Under the pieces are notes generated by a model. The model had not been told where the DNA came from. It searched no databases and saw only the letters and a program-made list of their open reading frames with translations. Below, in pieces: positions 1 to 9,956 of a DNA stretch of 64,000 bases. How positions within the stretch are numbered: the stretch's first letter is position 1; each line of letters starts with the position of its first letter. The position numbers and the translations under genes were made by a program. Source of the stretch: Diadophis punctatus similis (taxonomy: Eukaryota; Chordata; Lepidosauria; Squamata; Dipsadidae); contig JALIGW010000010.1 of the NCBI GenBank assembly GCA_023053685.1, positions 14,223,419-14,287,418 on the forward strand. The letters run 5' to 3'.

Positions 1-194
1 CCGGATAAGAGGAAACCAGGAAATAAAAGGTCTTAAAATCAAAAAAGAAGAGTACAAGACACAAGCGTTTGCTGACGACATGCTATTTATTATTGAAGAT
101 CCACACAGTTTAGGAGCTAAATTACTGCAGGAGATAGAAGACTTTGGTGAAGTAGCCGGTTTAAAGGACAAAACAAAAATAATAACAAAAAATC
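1..194 (+). mobile_element. L1 LINE ORF2 fragment (reverse transcriptase palm)
   Basis: From base 2 one frame stays open to about 238 and contains AFADDMLF, the catalytic FADD box of a LINE-1 reverse transcriptase. It is followed by a KTKII motif, as in the L1 copy near 24.5 kb, where the matching boxes are AFADDLVV and KTKII. The fragment enters from outside the window and L1 similarity stops near 194, where minus-strand CR1 begins. It is a non-functional remnant. The family assignment rests on the shared order of the FADD and KTKII boxes. Confidence 0.75.
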
Positions 195-1672
195 TATCCA
201 TTATTTCTTGTTCTGCCCTCTGGTGCTTTGGTAAATAAGTTGACCTCCTCCTCTTTGTGGCAACCTCTCAAATACGGAAATACTGCTATCATGTCACTCC
301 TGATCCTTCTTTTCTCTAGACTAGTCAAACCAAAAACCTGCAACCATTCTTCATATGTTTTAGTCTCCAGGACTTTTATCATCTTAGTTGTACTTTCTTT
401 GTACTTTTCTTCTTTGTACTTTTTCCAAAGTCTCAACATCTTTTTTGTAATGTGACCAAAACTGGATGCAATATTCCAAGTGTGGCCTTACTAAGGCTTT
501 ATAAAGTAGTACTAATATTTCACGTGATTTTGATTCTATGCCTCTGTTTATACAACCAAGGATTGTATTAGCTTTTTTGGCCTGCTGCTGCACACTGCTG
601 ATTCATGTTTAAATGATCGTCCACTAGGACTCCAAGGTCCCTTTCACAGTTACTGTTTTTGAGCCAGGTTTCACCTAATCTATACTTGTACCTTTGGTTT
701 TTCTTGCCTAAGTGTAAAACCTTGCTTTTCTCCACATTAAATTTCATGTTGTTGGATAGGGACCATTGTTCAAGTCTATCAAGATCTTTATGGATCCTGA
801 GTTTGTCCTCTGGGGTGTTGGCTATTCCTGCCAGTTTATTATCATCTGCAAATTTGATGAGTTCCCCTTCTATGATGAGAAATGTTTTTTAATGTTTTTT
901 AAATTTTTATATGTATTTTAATTGTTTTTTATTGCTATTTTAAAATTGATTGTTCATCTTTCTGTTGTACGCCGCCCTGAGTCTCCAGGGAGATAGGCGG
1001 CCTATAAGATCGAACAAAATAAATAAATAAATAAAATATTCTCCCATCTAAGTCATTTATGAAGATATTGAAGAGTACTGGGCTTAAGATAGCACCTCAC
1101 TGCTTACTTCCCTCCATGTACATGCAGTACCAATAAGGACTATTCATTGAGGACTGTTTGTCAGACAGCTACAAATCCATCCATCCAATCCCACATTTTT
1201 CTAACTTACCAAGAAGTAGATTGTGGTCTACTTTGTTGAATGCCTTGCTGAAGTCTAAGTGTACTATGTCCACAGCATTTTGCTGGTCTACTAATTTAGT
1301 CACTTTGTCAAAGAATGAAATAAGATTGGTTTGGCATGATCTGTTTTTAACAAACCCATGCTGGCTTTTAGTTATAACTTTATTTGTTTCTAGATGTTCA
1401 CAGATCTGGTTTTTTAAATTATCTTTTCCAGTATCTTCCCGGGGAATTGATGTTAGGTTGATTGGTCTGTAGTTTCCTGTGTCTGTTTTTTCCCTTTTTT
1501 GAAGTTGGGAACCATGTCAGCTCTTTTCCAATCCTCAGGTAATTCCCCAGTGTTCCAGGATTTTTGAAAGATATGGTACAATGGTTCTGAGATAACATCT
1601 GCCAGTTCCTTCAGAACTCTTGGACATAAACCATCAGCTCCCAGTGATTTATATTTGTCAAGATCAGATAGG
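195..1672 (-). pseudogene. CR1-A reverse transcriptase, degraded
   Basis: The minus strand encodes recognisable CR1 RT blocks in shifting frames. GELPEDWKRADMVP lies near 1530-1500, a GADGLCPRVLKELAD block near 1640-1600, and the C-terminal [14 protein letters not shown] and [13 protein letters not shown] blocks near 560-460. The same blocks in the same order occur on the plus strand in CR1-B. Frames change repeatedly and the L2-type tail at 884-1036 interrupts the palm region. The active enzyme would reverse transcribe CR1 RNA at nicked chromosomal DNA. This copy cannot make a product. Confidence 0.8.
884..1036 (+). mobile_element. L2-type 3' tail fragment or L2-mobilised SINE
   Basis: Inserted in CR1-A on the plus strand, an AT-rich stretch leads into GCCGCCCTGAGTC and then CCTATAAGATCG followed by an (AAAT)n tail. 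The complement of the same tail begins each minus-strand L2 in this window (near 12,780, 20,090, 26,320 and 37,720). It is therefore either a severely 5'-truncated L2 or a SINE that borrowed the L2 tail. No clean target duplication was found. Confidence 0.6.
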
Positions 1673-1673
1673 T

Positions 1674-1951
1674 CCGTGATGGTGAACCTATGGCATGCAG
1701 AGCCCTCTCTGTGGGCATGCATGCCTTGCCAGCTCCTCTTCTGGTTTCCGGAATGCGCATAATGCGTGCCAGAGCCCCAGAAACCCAAAGACCAGCTGGC
1801 CGGTGCACATGTACACGCAGGAAACCAGAAGACCAGGTGGCCGGCACACACATGCGCACTGGCCAGCTGGTCTTTGAGTTTCCGGGGCTCTGGCGTGCAT
1901 TCCATGCATTCCAATTTGGGCACTCGGTGCTGAAAAGGTTCGCCATCACTG
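1674..1951. mobile_element. hAT MITE, OposCharlie1-like, 8-bp TSD
   Basis: The element begins CCGTGATGGTGAACCTATGG and ends AAAAGGTTCGCCATCACTG, imperfect terminal inverted repeats of the hAT type. It is flanked by an exact 8-bp duplication AGATAGGT (1666-1673 and 1952-1959), which fits hAT transposase. Its interior is itself an inverted repeat: CCAGCTGGCC and TCTGG blocks recur in opposite orientation around 1780-1900. At 278 bp with no transposase frame it is non-autonomous. The termini resemble the OposCharlie1 group as I recall it; the exact family needs a library match. Confidence 0.8.
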
Positions 1952-2019
1952 AGATAGGTGTTGTCTAATCATTTTCTTGCTTATTTTAATTTTTATTTCT
2001 AGTCTGTCTTTTACAGTTA

Positions 2020-2792
2020 CCATATTTTTCGGAGTATAAGACGCACCGGAGTATAAGACGCACCTTAGTTTTTGGGGAGGAAAATAGGGGAAAACAATCT
2101 GCCTACCAGGTATTCATCTGGCTAGCATCCTTAGTCTGGTCAGCTTCAGCACATTATTTTATCCCCTGGTTAGGACTTAAAAAAACCTTCTTCTGAGAGA
2201 GTAACAATGAAAGAGCATGCAAGCCAGTAAGAGCTGGGAAGATCGTTAGCACCTGGTTAGGGCTAGAAAAAAAACTTATTCGGAGCAGCTTCAGCACATT
2301 ATTTTATCTCCTGGTTAGGAGTTTAAAAAACCTTCTTCTGAGAGAATAACAATGAAAGAACCTGCAAGCCAGTAAGAGCTGGAAAGATCGTTAGCACCTG
2401 GTTAGGGCTAGGAAAAAACTTATTCGGAGCAGCTTCAGCACATTATTTTATCCCCTGGTTAGGACTTAAAAAAACCTTCTTCTGAAAGAGTAACAATGAA
2501 AGAGCCTGCAAGCTGGTAAGAGCTGGGAAGATAGTTAGCACCTGGTTAGGGCTAGAAAAAAACTTATTCGGAGCAAGTAGAGCAATGAAAAAAAATTCTG
2601 CAAAGACTTAGGGCTGGAAAAACGTTCTTTGGATAGAGTAACAATGAAAAGCCTGCAAGGTAAGAGCTGGGAAGATCTGTTAGCACCCAGTTAGGGCTGG
2701 AAAACAAGCTACATTCGAAGTATAAGATGCACCCAAATTTTCAGTCACTTTTAGGGAGGAAAAAGGTGCGTCTTATACTCCGAAAAATATGG
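2020..2792. mobile_element. TA-flanked MITE (GTATAAGACGCACC family), copy 1
   Basis: Near-perfect terminal inverted repeats start CCATATTTTTCGGAGTATAA and end with its complement, flanked by TA on both sides (2018-2019 and 2793-2794). TA duplication suggests a Tc1/mariner-type transposase, but no transposase is encoded. Related ends occur at 8260-9266 and 33719. Just inside the left end the GTATAAGACGCACC block is duplicated. Most of the body is the tandem array listed next. Confidence 0.75.
2143..2720. repeat. Tandem array of about 145 bp, about 4 copies, inside the MITE
   Basis: The block beginning GCTTCAGCACATTATTTTAT starts at 2143, 2288 and 2432, giving periods of 145 and 144 bp. A fourth, degenerate copy runs from about 2576. 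Each unit has the order CCTGGTTAGG, AACAATGAAAGA, AAGAGCTGGGAAGAT, TTAGCACCTGGTTAGG. The array lies wholly between the terminal inverted repeats, so it belongs to the element and not to the surrounding CR1. Confidence 0.85.
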
Positions 2793-2877
2793 TAGGTTTT
2801 TGATAGTTTGGGCTATAGTTTCTTTTTGCATGAAGACTGGTGCTCTGCTTTCTCTACTGCCTGTTACTTGCTTTCAA

Positions 2878-2990
2878 GAAGAAACTGGACTGCCATCTGT
2901 CAAAAATGGTGTAGGGTCTGCTGGGTGGGGGGTTGGACTAGATGACCTACAAGGTCCCTTCCAACTCTGTTAATCTGTATCTATCTGTAT
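2878..2990 (+). mobile_element. CR1 3' end fragment
   Basis: The plus strand reads ACTGGACTGCCATCTGTC, then GGGGGTTGGACTAGATGACC and AAGGTCCCTTCCAACTCTG. This is the conserved CR1 3' UTR, also seen at 6220-6262 and in two copies at 53,237-53,567. It ends in a short TCTATCTGTATC tract. It lies between CR1-A pieces in the opposite orientation, so it is a separate, extremely 5'-truncated insertion. Confidence 0.7.
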
Positions 2991-3591
2991 CTTTTCTCTT
3001 TCATCTTTTTTCTTGTTATTTATATGTTGAAAGAAACCTATCTTTGATTTTTGTTGCAAGTCTTTGTTCATTCTCAGCTTTCCTGACTTCATATTTGCAG
3101 GTTCTGGCTATGTGCTGGTATTTGTGCAACCATGCTAGTTTCTTCTTGAATTTCTTGTTTTTCTTTTTCAGTGGTATTGTGCTGGACTGGGCTTTTATGA
3201 TCATATTTTTCAGAGTTTCCTATGCTTCTTGAGTTGTTTTCCCCTTTAGGATTTCCATCCATGGATTTTTTCTTAGGGTCTCTCTGAATTTGTTAAAATC
3301 AGCTCTTTTAAAATTTAAGACACTGGCTATATTATATTATATTGCTTGTGTTTGCATTATATTGAATTCCAATATGAAGTGGTCACTCTTGCCAAAGTTC
3401 TGGCAATTTCAACTCCCTCTATCACTTCTTTTCTATTAGTAAGAATTAGAGTTAAGGTTAGTATAGCTTTTCCTCTAGTTCCCTCCTGTACCTTTTGGAT
3501 GACAAAGTTGTCAGCTAGGTTGGTTAGGAATCAGTTTGATCTCCCACTTGTTGCAGAGTTTGTCTCCCAGTTGATATCAGGGTAGTTAAAG

Positions 3592-4413
3592 TGTCATGGC
3601 CCCGTTGGAGCCTGAGTCTGTGGAGGAGGATGAGCTGGAGCTGGGGCCGACAGAGGTCGAAGGGGTGGCCTCATTGGCTTCGGAGGAATGTGGGAAGGAG
3701 CAGGATGAGGCAGCCCCGGGTCCCTTGGGCTTGGGATGGCTTGCCAGCAGGGTAGAATGGGGGCAGGACAACTGAGAGAAGGGGGAAGAGAGGGCAGGCA
3801 GTGGAGATGAGGAATGACAGAGCTCAGGTGATGAGCAAGGACCGCCCCCTCCTGAGCTCCACAGATAGTGGAGAGGAGGCAGGAACAGCACAGGCCAACC
3901 CAACCACTCAGGAGGAGAGTGCCCCATCCCTCTTCACAAGGCACACCTGGGGACTGAGACTTAAGGAGATGCTGTGGGGAGGGGCACTTGTTGGGAACAA
4001 GCATTGAATTCATCGAGTTTTGTGTGCCGTTGCTGACATTTGGAGTTCGCTGGACTTCTTGCCTTAATTGCTGACTTGTTCCTTTGCTTTGCTGGACTCA
4101 TTGCCTTGTTCCTTTGCTTCGTTAGACTCATTGCCTTGTTCCTTTGCTTAGTGGACTCATTGCCTTGTTCCTTTGTTCATTGGATTCAGTGCCTTGTTCC
4201 TTTGCCTTGCTGGACTTCTTGCCTTGAAGCCATTGTTCTAACAGTGTTTTGCTGGACAACTCGTAGCCAGAGGCTGCTGGAGGTCTGTGTGAGCACTTTG
4301 CTCCAGGGCTTGCCATAAACATGGGAGCATTTGGGGGAAAGTTGGAGCAATAAAGGAGAGTTTGAACTATCAGCTGGCTGTGTTTCCTCCATGCCTTGCC
4401 CTGGGTCACCACA
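3592..4413 (+). mobile_element. Solo LTR, 822 bp, 5-bp TSD TAAAG
   Basis: The segment starts TGTCATGGCCCC and ends GGGTCACCACA, the TG...CA termini of an LTR, and is flanked by exact 5-bp duplications TAAAG (3587-3591 and 4414-4418). An AATAAA signal near 4350 marks the likely R/U5 region. No internal retroviral or Gypsy-type gene is present, so the element recombined down to one LTR. The same family occurs on the minus strand at 35,711-37,136 and 36,048-36,739. It splits the CR1-A endonuclease exactly within the TTAAAG of the DFN motif. Confidence 0.85.
4040..4232 (+). repeat. Internal 30-bp tandem repeats in the solo LTR
   Basis: About six units of roughly 30 bp, each containing a GGACTCATTGCC-like block followed by TTGTTCCTTTGCTT, lie just upstream of the AATAAA region. 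Units differ by a few substitutions. Such direct repeats in the U3 part of LTRs often vary in number between copies. Here that is inferred from the pattern. Confidence 0.7.
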
Positions 4414-4711
4414 TAAAGTCTTCCATTACTACTGTGGTATATTTCCTACATACATTTATTAGTTGTTTAACAAAAAGTTCATCTATTTCTTCTGCTTGGT
4501 TGGGTGGCCTATAGTATATGCCTATAGCAATGTCATTCTTTTCTCTTTTTATATTGACCCATATGGATTCTAGGAGGTTTTCATCCTTGGTTTTGTGGAT
4601 TTCTGTAGAGATGTAGTGATCTTTTATATATAATACATTTCTATCTCCTCTTTTGTTAAAAACAGCATCACAAAAAACATATTAGGAACACAAGTTAAAT
4701 TAGGGAAGAAA

Positions 4712-5963
4712 ATGGTAAGTGAACACCTGTCTACCCTAGACGAATTCAAATCACCAGGACCAGATGGATTACACCCCAAGGTTCTGAAGGAACTGGCAGA
4801 CGAGATCTCAGAACCACTGAACTATATCTTTCAAAGATCCTGGAGCACCGGGGAACTGCCAGAGGACTGGAAAAGAGCTGATGTAATTCCCATCTTCAAA
4901 AAAGGAAAAAAAAACAGATCCAGGAAACTACAGACCTATCAGCCTGACCTCAATATCAGGGAAGATTTTGGAAAAGATAATCAAGCAACGAATGAATGAA
5001 CACCTAGAAGCAAACAAAGTAATAACCAAAAGCCAACATGGGTTTGTCAAAAACAGATCATGCCAGACTAATCTTATTGCATTCTTTGATAAAGTGACAA
5101 AATTAGTGGACCAGAGGAATGCTGTCGATGTGGTTTACTTGGACTTCAGTAAGGCATTTGACAAAGTAGATCATAACCTACTACTAGATAAAGTAGAAAA
5201 ATGTGGGTTAGACAGCATCACCACCAGATGGATTCAAAACTGGCTAACCAACCGCACTCAACGTGTAGTGCTCAATGGAACTGCATCTACATGGAGGGAA
5301 GTATGCAGTGGAGTACCCCAAGGCTCTGTTTTAGGCCCAGTACTCTTCAACATCTTCATCAATGACTTGGACGAGGGGATAGATGGGGAACTCATCAAAT
5401 TTGCAGATGACACCAAACTGGCAGGAATAGCCAACTCTCCAGAAGATAGGCTCAAGATACAGAAGGATCTTGACAGACTTGAACATTGGGCACTATCAAA
5501 CAAAATGAAATTCAATGGTGAAAAAAGTAAGGTTCTACATTTAGGCAAGAAAAACAAAATGCACAGGTACAGTATATGTGGTACCTTGCTCAACAGTAGT
5601 AACTGTGAGAGGGATCTTGGAGTCCTAGTGGACAACCATTTAAATGTGAGCCAGCAGTGTGCAGCAGCTGCCAAAAAAGCCAACACAGTTCTAGGCTGCA
5701 TTAACAGAGGGATAGAATCAAGATCACGCGAATTGTTAATACCACTTTATAATGCCTTGGTAAGGCCACACTTGGAATACTGCATACAGTTTTGGTCGCC
5801 ACGATGTAAAAAGGATGTTGAGACTCTAGAAAGAGTGCAGAAAAGAGCAACAAAAATGATTAGGGGACTGGAGGCTAAAACATATGAAGAACGGTTGCAG
5901 GAACTGGGTATGTCTAGTTTAATGAAAAGAAGGACCAGGGGTGACATGATAGCAGTGTTCTAA
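4712..5963 (+). pseudogene. CR1-B reverse transcriptase with one frameshift
   Basis: Two overlapping plus-strand frames cover CR1 RT. The first (4712-4999) carries SPGPDGLHPKVLKELAD and GELPEDWKRADVIP. The second (331 residues, to 5963) carries LDFSKAFDKVDH, GVPQGSVLGPVLFN, the FADDTKL catalytic box and [15 protein letters not shown]. The frame changes at the A-run of about 4908-4916, consistent with a one-base homopolymer indel. The second frame ends at a TAA (5961-5963) although the coding pattern (YLRG..KEEG) continues in frame afterwards. With only these two visible lesions it is a recent but dead, truncated copy. Confidence 0.8.
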
Positions 5964-6261
5964 TATCTCAGGGGTCGCCACAAAGAAGAGGGAGTCAAAC
6001 TTTTCTCCAAGGCACCTGGGGGTAGAACAAGAAGCAATGGGTGGAAACTAATCAAGGAGAGAAGCAACTTAGAACTAAGGAGAAATTTCTTGACAGTTAG
6101 AACAATTAATCAGTGGAACAGCTTACCTCCAGAAGTTGTGAATGCTCCAACACTAGACATTTTAAAGAAGATGTTGGATAACCATCTGTCTGAAGTAGTG
6201 TAGGGTTTCCTGCGTAAGCAGGGGGTTGGACTAGAAGACCTCCAAGGTCCCTTCCAACTCT

Positions 6262-6402
<141 letters not shown>

Positions 6403-6658
6403 TCTATTTCTTTTGAATAATTTGTATCCTTCCATCAGTACATTCCAGTCATGAGTTTCATCCCACCATGTTTCAGTAATGGCAACTATATCATATTTAC
6501 CTTCATGTACTAATATTTCACGTTCACCCTGTTTGTTCCCTAAACTTCAAGAGTTTGTATATAGGTATTTGAGTCCTTTATAGATCTTGGGTATGTTTCA
6601 TATATCTCCTACTTTGTATATGGATTTTCCACCTTCCATCTCCCTCAACTTCACTGTG

Positions 6659-6852
6659 GTTCTTCTTCTTCTTCTTCTTCTTCTTCTTCTTCTTCTTCTT
6701 CTTCTTCTTCTTCTTCTTCTTCTTCTTCTTCTTCTTCTTCTTCTTCTTCTTCTTCTCCTCCTCCTCCTCCTCCTCCTCCTCCTCCTCCTCCTCCTCCTCC
6801 TCCTCCTCCTCCTCCTCCTCCTCCTCCTCCTTCTCCTTCTCCTTCTCCTTCT
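6659..6852. repeat. (TTC)n(TCC)n compound microsatellite
   Basis: About 33 TTC units switch to about 25 TCC units and then to CTTCTC units, giving an uninterrupted polypyrimidine strand of nearly 190 bases. It interrupts CR1-A between endonuclease and ORF1. Long polypyrimidine mirror-like tracts can form triplex DNA. Open frames across it (polyLeu, polyGlu/Gly) are not genes. Confidence 0.95.
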
Positions 6853-7102
6853 TTCTCTTTACTCCCTACCTCCTTATATGATTGGTTATCTAGTGGTTTT
6901 TGCTTGGAATCAGGTTCTAAAGGTCTTGAAGATTGCTGGTCCTTCTCCCTCAATTTTAATTTAAAGCCCTTTTAATAAGATGAGCCAGTCATTTTCTGAA
7001 TATATTCTTTCCAATTCTTGTGAGGTTCACTCCATCCCTTGCCAGTAGCCCTTCATCTAGGTCTAAAAAACCAAAGTTCTCTTGATGACACCAGTTTTTA
7101 AG

Positions 7103-7623
7103 TCAGTGGTTCATTTCTGAAATCCTTTGCTCTCTGATTGGATGTCGGCCTTTTGTTGGAAATATAGATGAAAACAGCACTTGAGCTCCTAATTCTTTAA
7201 CTTTCTTTCCTAGCTGTTCGTAATCTCTTGTTATTGTTTTTAGGTTCATTGTTGTGTCATTGGTCACCACATATAGGAGAAGAAAGGGGTAGTAATCCAT
7301 GGGGTTGGTTATTTTAGTAAGTTTCTCAGTTACATCCTTGATTTTTGCTCCAGGGAGACAACATACCTCCTTAGATTGACTATTTGATCTGCAGACTATA
7401 GTTTCTGTTCCCCAAAGAATTGAACCTCCTATCACCTCCTATCACCTTTTTTCCCTAGGGAAGTCTGGGATACTATTCTTCCTGTCACAGGAATGCTCGG
7501 TGCTTCAAATTGCAGAAAATGATTTGTTCCTAGATTAGACCCCATACTGGAATCATGCTGTGCTATGCTTACCAACAATGGGTCATTTTCTAGACAATGC
7601 AATGACTTATATATCTGGACCAT
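7103..7623 (-). pseudogene. CR1-A ORF1 with esterase-like domain
   Basis: Two adjoining minus-strand frames (7432-7623 and 7103-7435) match the ORF1 C-terminal domain of CR1 LINEs. The motif order is IGGSILWGTE, then EVCCLPGAKIKDV, then DYYPFLLL..VTNDT and VLFSSIFPTKG. CR1 ORF1 proteins are known to carry an SGNH-esterase-like domain with GDS and GTND blocks. Here these read GGS and VTND, so block residues are lost. The frame shift at about 7435, next to a duplicated TCACCTCCTA, is a further break. ORF1 proteins bind element RNA. Confidence 0.75.
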
Positions 7624-7941
7624 TTTTAAAAAACAAAATTTGCAGTTTCATTCACTAGACAGGAAGCAGCAGGTGAAGCTAGGCAAAATCACATCAGATA
7701 CCTGTACAATTAGCACAGCCCCCCCCAAGGCTGTGTGCTCTCTCCACTTCTCTTCTCTCTATATACCAATGATTGCATATCAAACGATCCATCTGTTAAA
7801 CTACTGAAGTTTGCTGATGACACAACAGTGATCGGTCTCATTTGAGACAATGATGAATCCACATACAGACGGGAGGTTGAACAACTAGCCTCGTGGTGCG
7901 ACCGGAGCAACCTGGAACTGAACACACTCAAAACCGTAGAA

Positions 7942-8262
7942 ATGGTGGTAGATTTTAGGAGAAATCCTCATATACTACTACCTCTTACAATACTAGACAA
8001 CACAGTATCAACAGTAGAGACCTTCAAATTTCTAGGTTCTATCATATCTCAAGACTTAAAATGGACACGTAACATCAAAAACGTCATCAAAAAAGCACAA
8101 CAAAGAATCTTCTTCCTGCAGCAACTCAGAAAGCTCAGACTGCCCAAGGAGCTGCTGATTCTGTTCTACAGAGGAATTATTGAGTCTGTCATCTGCACCT
8201 CTATAACTGTCTGGTTTTGCTCTGCAACCAAACAAGACAGACACAGACTTCAACAGATACCG
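7942..8262 (+). pseudogene. Rex1-type reverse transcriptase C-terminal part
   Basis: This is the longest intact piece of the Rex1-type ORF, from VDFRRN through FLGSIIS and KKAQQRIFFLQQLRKL to ICTSITVWFCSATKQD. The FADD box lies upstream in the same sense, at about 7812. The frame runs into the TA-flanked element at 8260 and continues at 9267 to about 9640. The product would have been the RT thumb and C-terminal region. No endonuclease domain is left. Confidence 0.75.
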
Positions 8263-9266
8263 TATTTTTTTGGAGTATAAGATGCACCTTTTTAGCCCCC
8301 AAAAGATGGTGAAAACTTGGGTGCGTCTTATACACCGAATGTAGGCCCCCCCACCCTTTGGCCTCTGTCTTCCAGCAATTTACCTGTTTGCAGCAAAGAA
8401 GGAAGAGCCTGTAAAGCCAAGCAAGTCATTAGCAGCTTCCTGACCTACAGCTGATTTGCCACGTGCTAAAATGAAAGTGAAACTAGCTGCAAAGAGGCAA
8501 ATAGCTGGGAGAGACACACAGATTTTTATTTTCTGCTGAACTAGATGGAAGGGGGTAAGTGAATAACTATAAATGTCTGTAGAATGTTCAAATTATTAGA
8601 CTTATTTTTTAAAGACTGCTTTATTATTGTTCTAGAGCCAGGGGTCTCCAACCTTGGCAATTTTAAGACTTGTGGACTTCAACTCCCAGAATTCCACAGC
8701 CAGCTTTGTTAGCTTTGCTGGCTGTGGAATTCTGGGAGTTGAAGTCCACAAGTCTTAAAGTTGCCAAGGTTGGAGACCCCTGTAAATCTAGACAACTTAA
8801 CAAAATAAAGAAGCTTTTTAAAATAAATGCTTGCTCTGAAGAGACCCAGTGCTATTGCACCTTTTAAATAATAGAGAATAATGTATACTTCCAGAAATTT
8901 TAATTAATTTTAACAGCTCTGTACAAGTATAGTCTGAAATGTAACAGTGTTCTGTTTAGTATTAGAGTTAAATCCTGACTTACCTTGGAGTAGATCTATT
9001 TAAATAATTGGGAGGAGTTAGTATGACTACATTTAAGAAAACTTTCTGGCATAATGTACATTTCTCCAATTCTTTGCTATTTCTATGGGTCAAGCACACA
9101 TGCACAGAAATACACAGCAAACAGTGTATATCATCTGTGCTATTTGCTGTTTGCTGTTTGCTGTTTGGAAATTGCTTGGAGGCAGAGGCCTTTTTTCCTT
9201 GTTTTCCTCCCCCAAAACTAAGGTGCGTCTTATACTCCGGTTTATCTTATACTCCAAAAAATACGG
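8260..9266. mobile_element. TA-flanked MITE (GTATAAGACGCACC family), copy 2
   Basis: It starts CCGTATTTTTTTGGAGTATA and ends in the complement of that type (ACTCCAAAAAATACGG). TA flanks lie at 8258-8259 and 9267-9268. The uninterrupted Rex1 reading frame across the site proves that only TA was duplicated. Just inside each end lies the GCGTCTTATAC block in opposite orientation. There is no transposase frame. The interior holds a hAT palindrome (8639-8782) and otherwise unrecognised AT-rich sequence. Confidence 0.8.
8639..8782. mobile_element. hAT-like foldback MITE, 144 bp
   Basis: An almost perfect palindrome: the left arm CAGGGGTCTCCAACCTTGGC...CAGCCAGC is answered by the right arm GCTGGCTG...GTTGGAGACCCCTG around a short loop near 8705-8720. 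The arms also contain GACTTGTGGACTTCAACTCC and its complement. The ends are of the hAT CAGGGGT type. No 8-bp duplication is clear (left TCTAGAGC, right TAAATCTA), so the site has decayed or the ends are slightly off. It is nested in the TA-flanked element. Confidence 0.75.
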
Positions 9267-9956
9267 TAATTAGAACTGCAGAAAAAACAATTACTACCAA
9301 TGTGCCTTCCATTAAGGACCTGTATACTGCATGAGTCAAAAAGAGGGCTGTGAAAATATCTACAGACTCCTCACATCCTGGACATAAATTGTTTCAACCT
9401 CTACCCTCAAAACGATGCTATAGGGCATTGCACACCACAACAATTAGACACAAGGACAGTTTTTCCCCCGAATGCCATCACTCTGCTAAACAACTAATTC
9501 CCACAACACTGTCAAACTATTTACTAAGACTGTATTACTATATTCTTCTCATCCTTCCTATTACCTATCTCCTCCTACTTATGATTACAACCTTGTTGCT
9601 TGTATCTTTGTGGTTTATTTTGTTTTATTTAGTTTCCTAGTATGATTTGATTGCTTATTTAGTATCCTATGACTATCACTAAGTGTTGTATCTTATGATT
9701 CTTGATGAATTAATTTTTTTATGTACACTGAGAGCATAAGCACCAAAGACAAATTCCTTGTGTGTCCAATCACACTTGGCCAATAAAGAATTCTGTTCTG
9801 TTCTACTCTGTTCTGTTGTATTTTTTTAAATTTATTTTTGTCAAGCATATATAAGATTACAGTAAAAGTATAAACATGTATACATGAGACGGTTTTGAGT
9901 ACATGGGAACATTAGGACAGGGACGGTAGGCACATTGGTGCACTTATGCATGCCCT

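Larger units (their letters stand above)
7640..9825 (+). mobile_element. Rex1/Babar-type LINE, 5'-truncated and split
   Basis: The coding part runs to 8259 and resumes at 9267. After removal of the TA element the reading passes through RLQQI|IRTAEK without loss of a base, which fixes that insertion point. Motifs are CVLSPLLFSLY in a shifted frame near 7730, FADDTTVIG near 7812, VVDFRRN, FLGSIISQDLKWT, KKAQQRIFFL and, downstream, DSSHPGHKLFQPLPS. That order is typical of Rex1/Babar-clade LINEs. The element ends with CACTTGGCCAATAAAGAATT followed by a short TTCTG repeat, a tail type that can seed pentanucleotide microsatellites. A C-run frameshift near 7722-7730 and a TGA near 7843 inactivate it. 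Confidence 0.75.
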
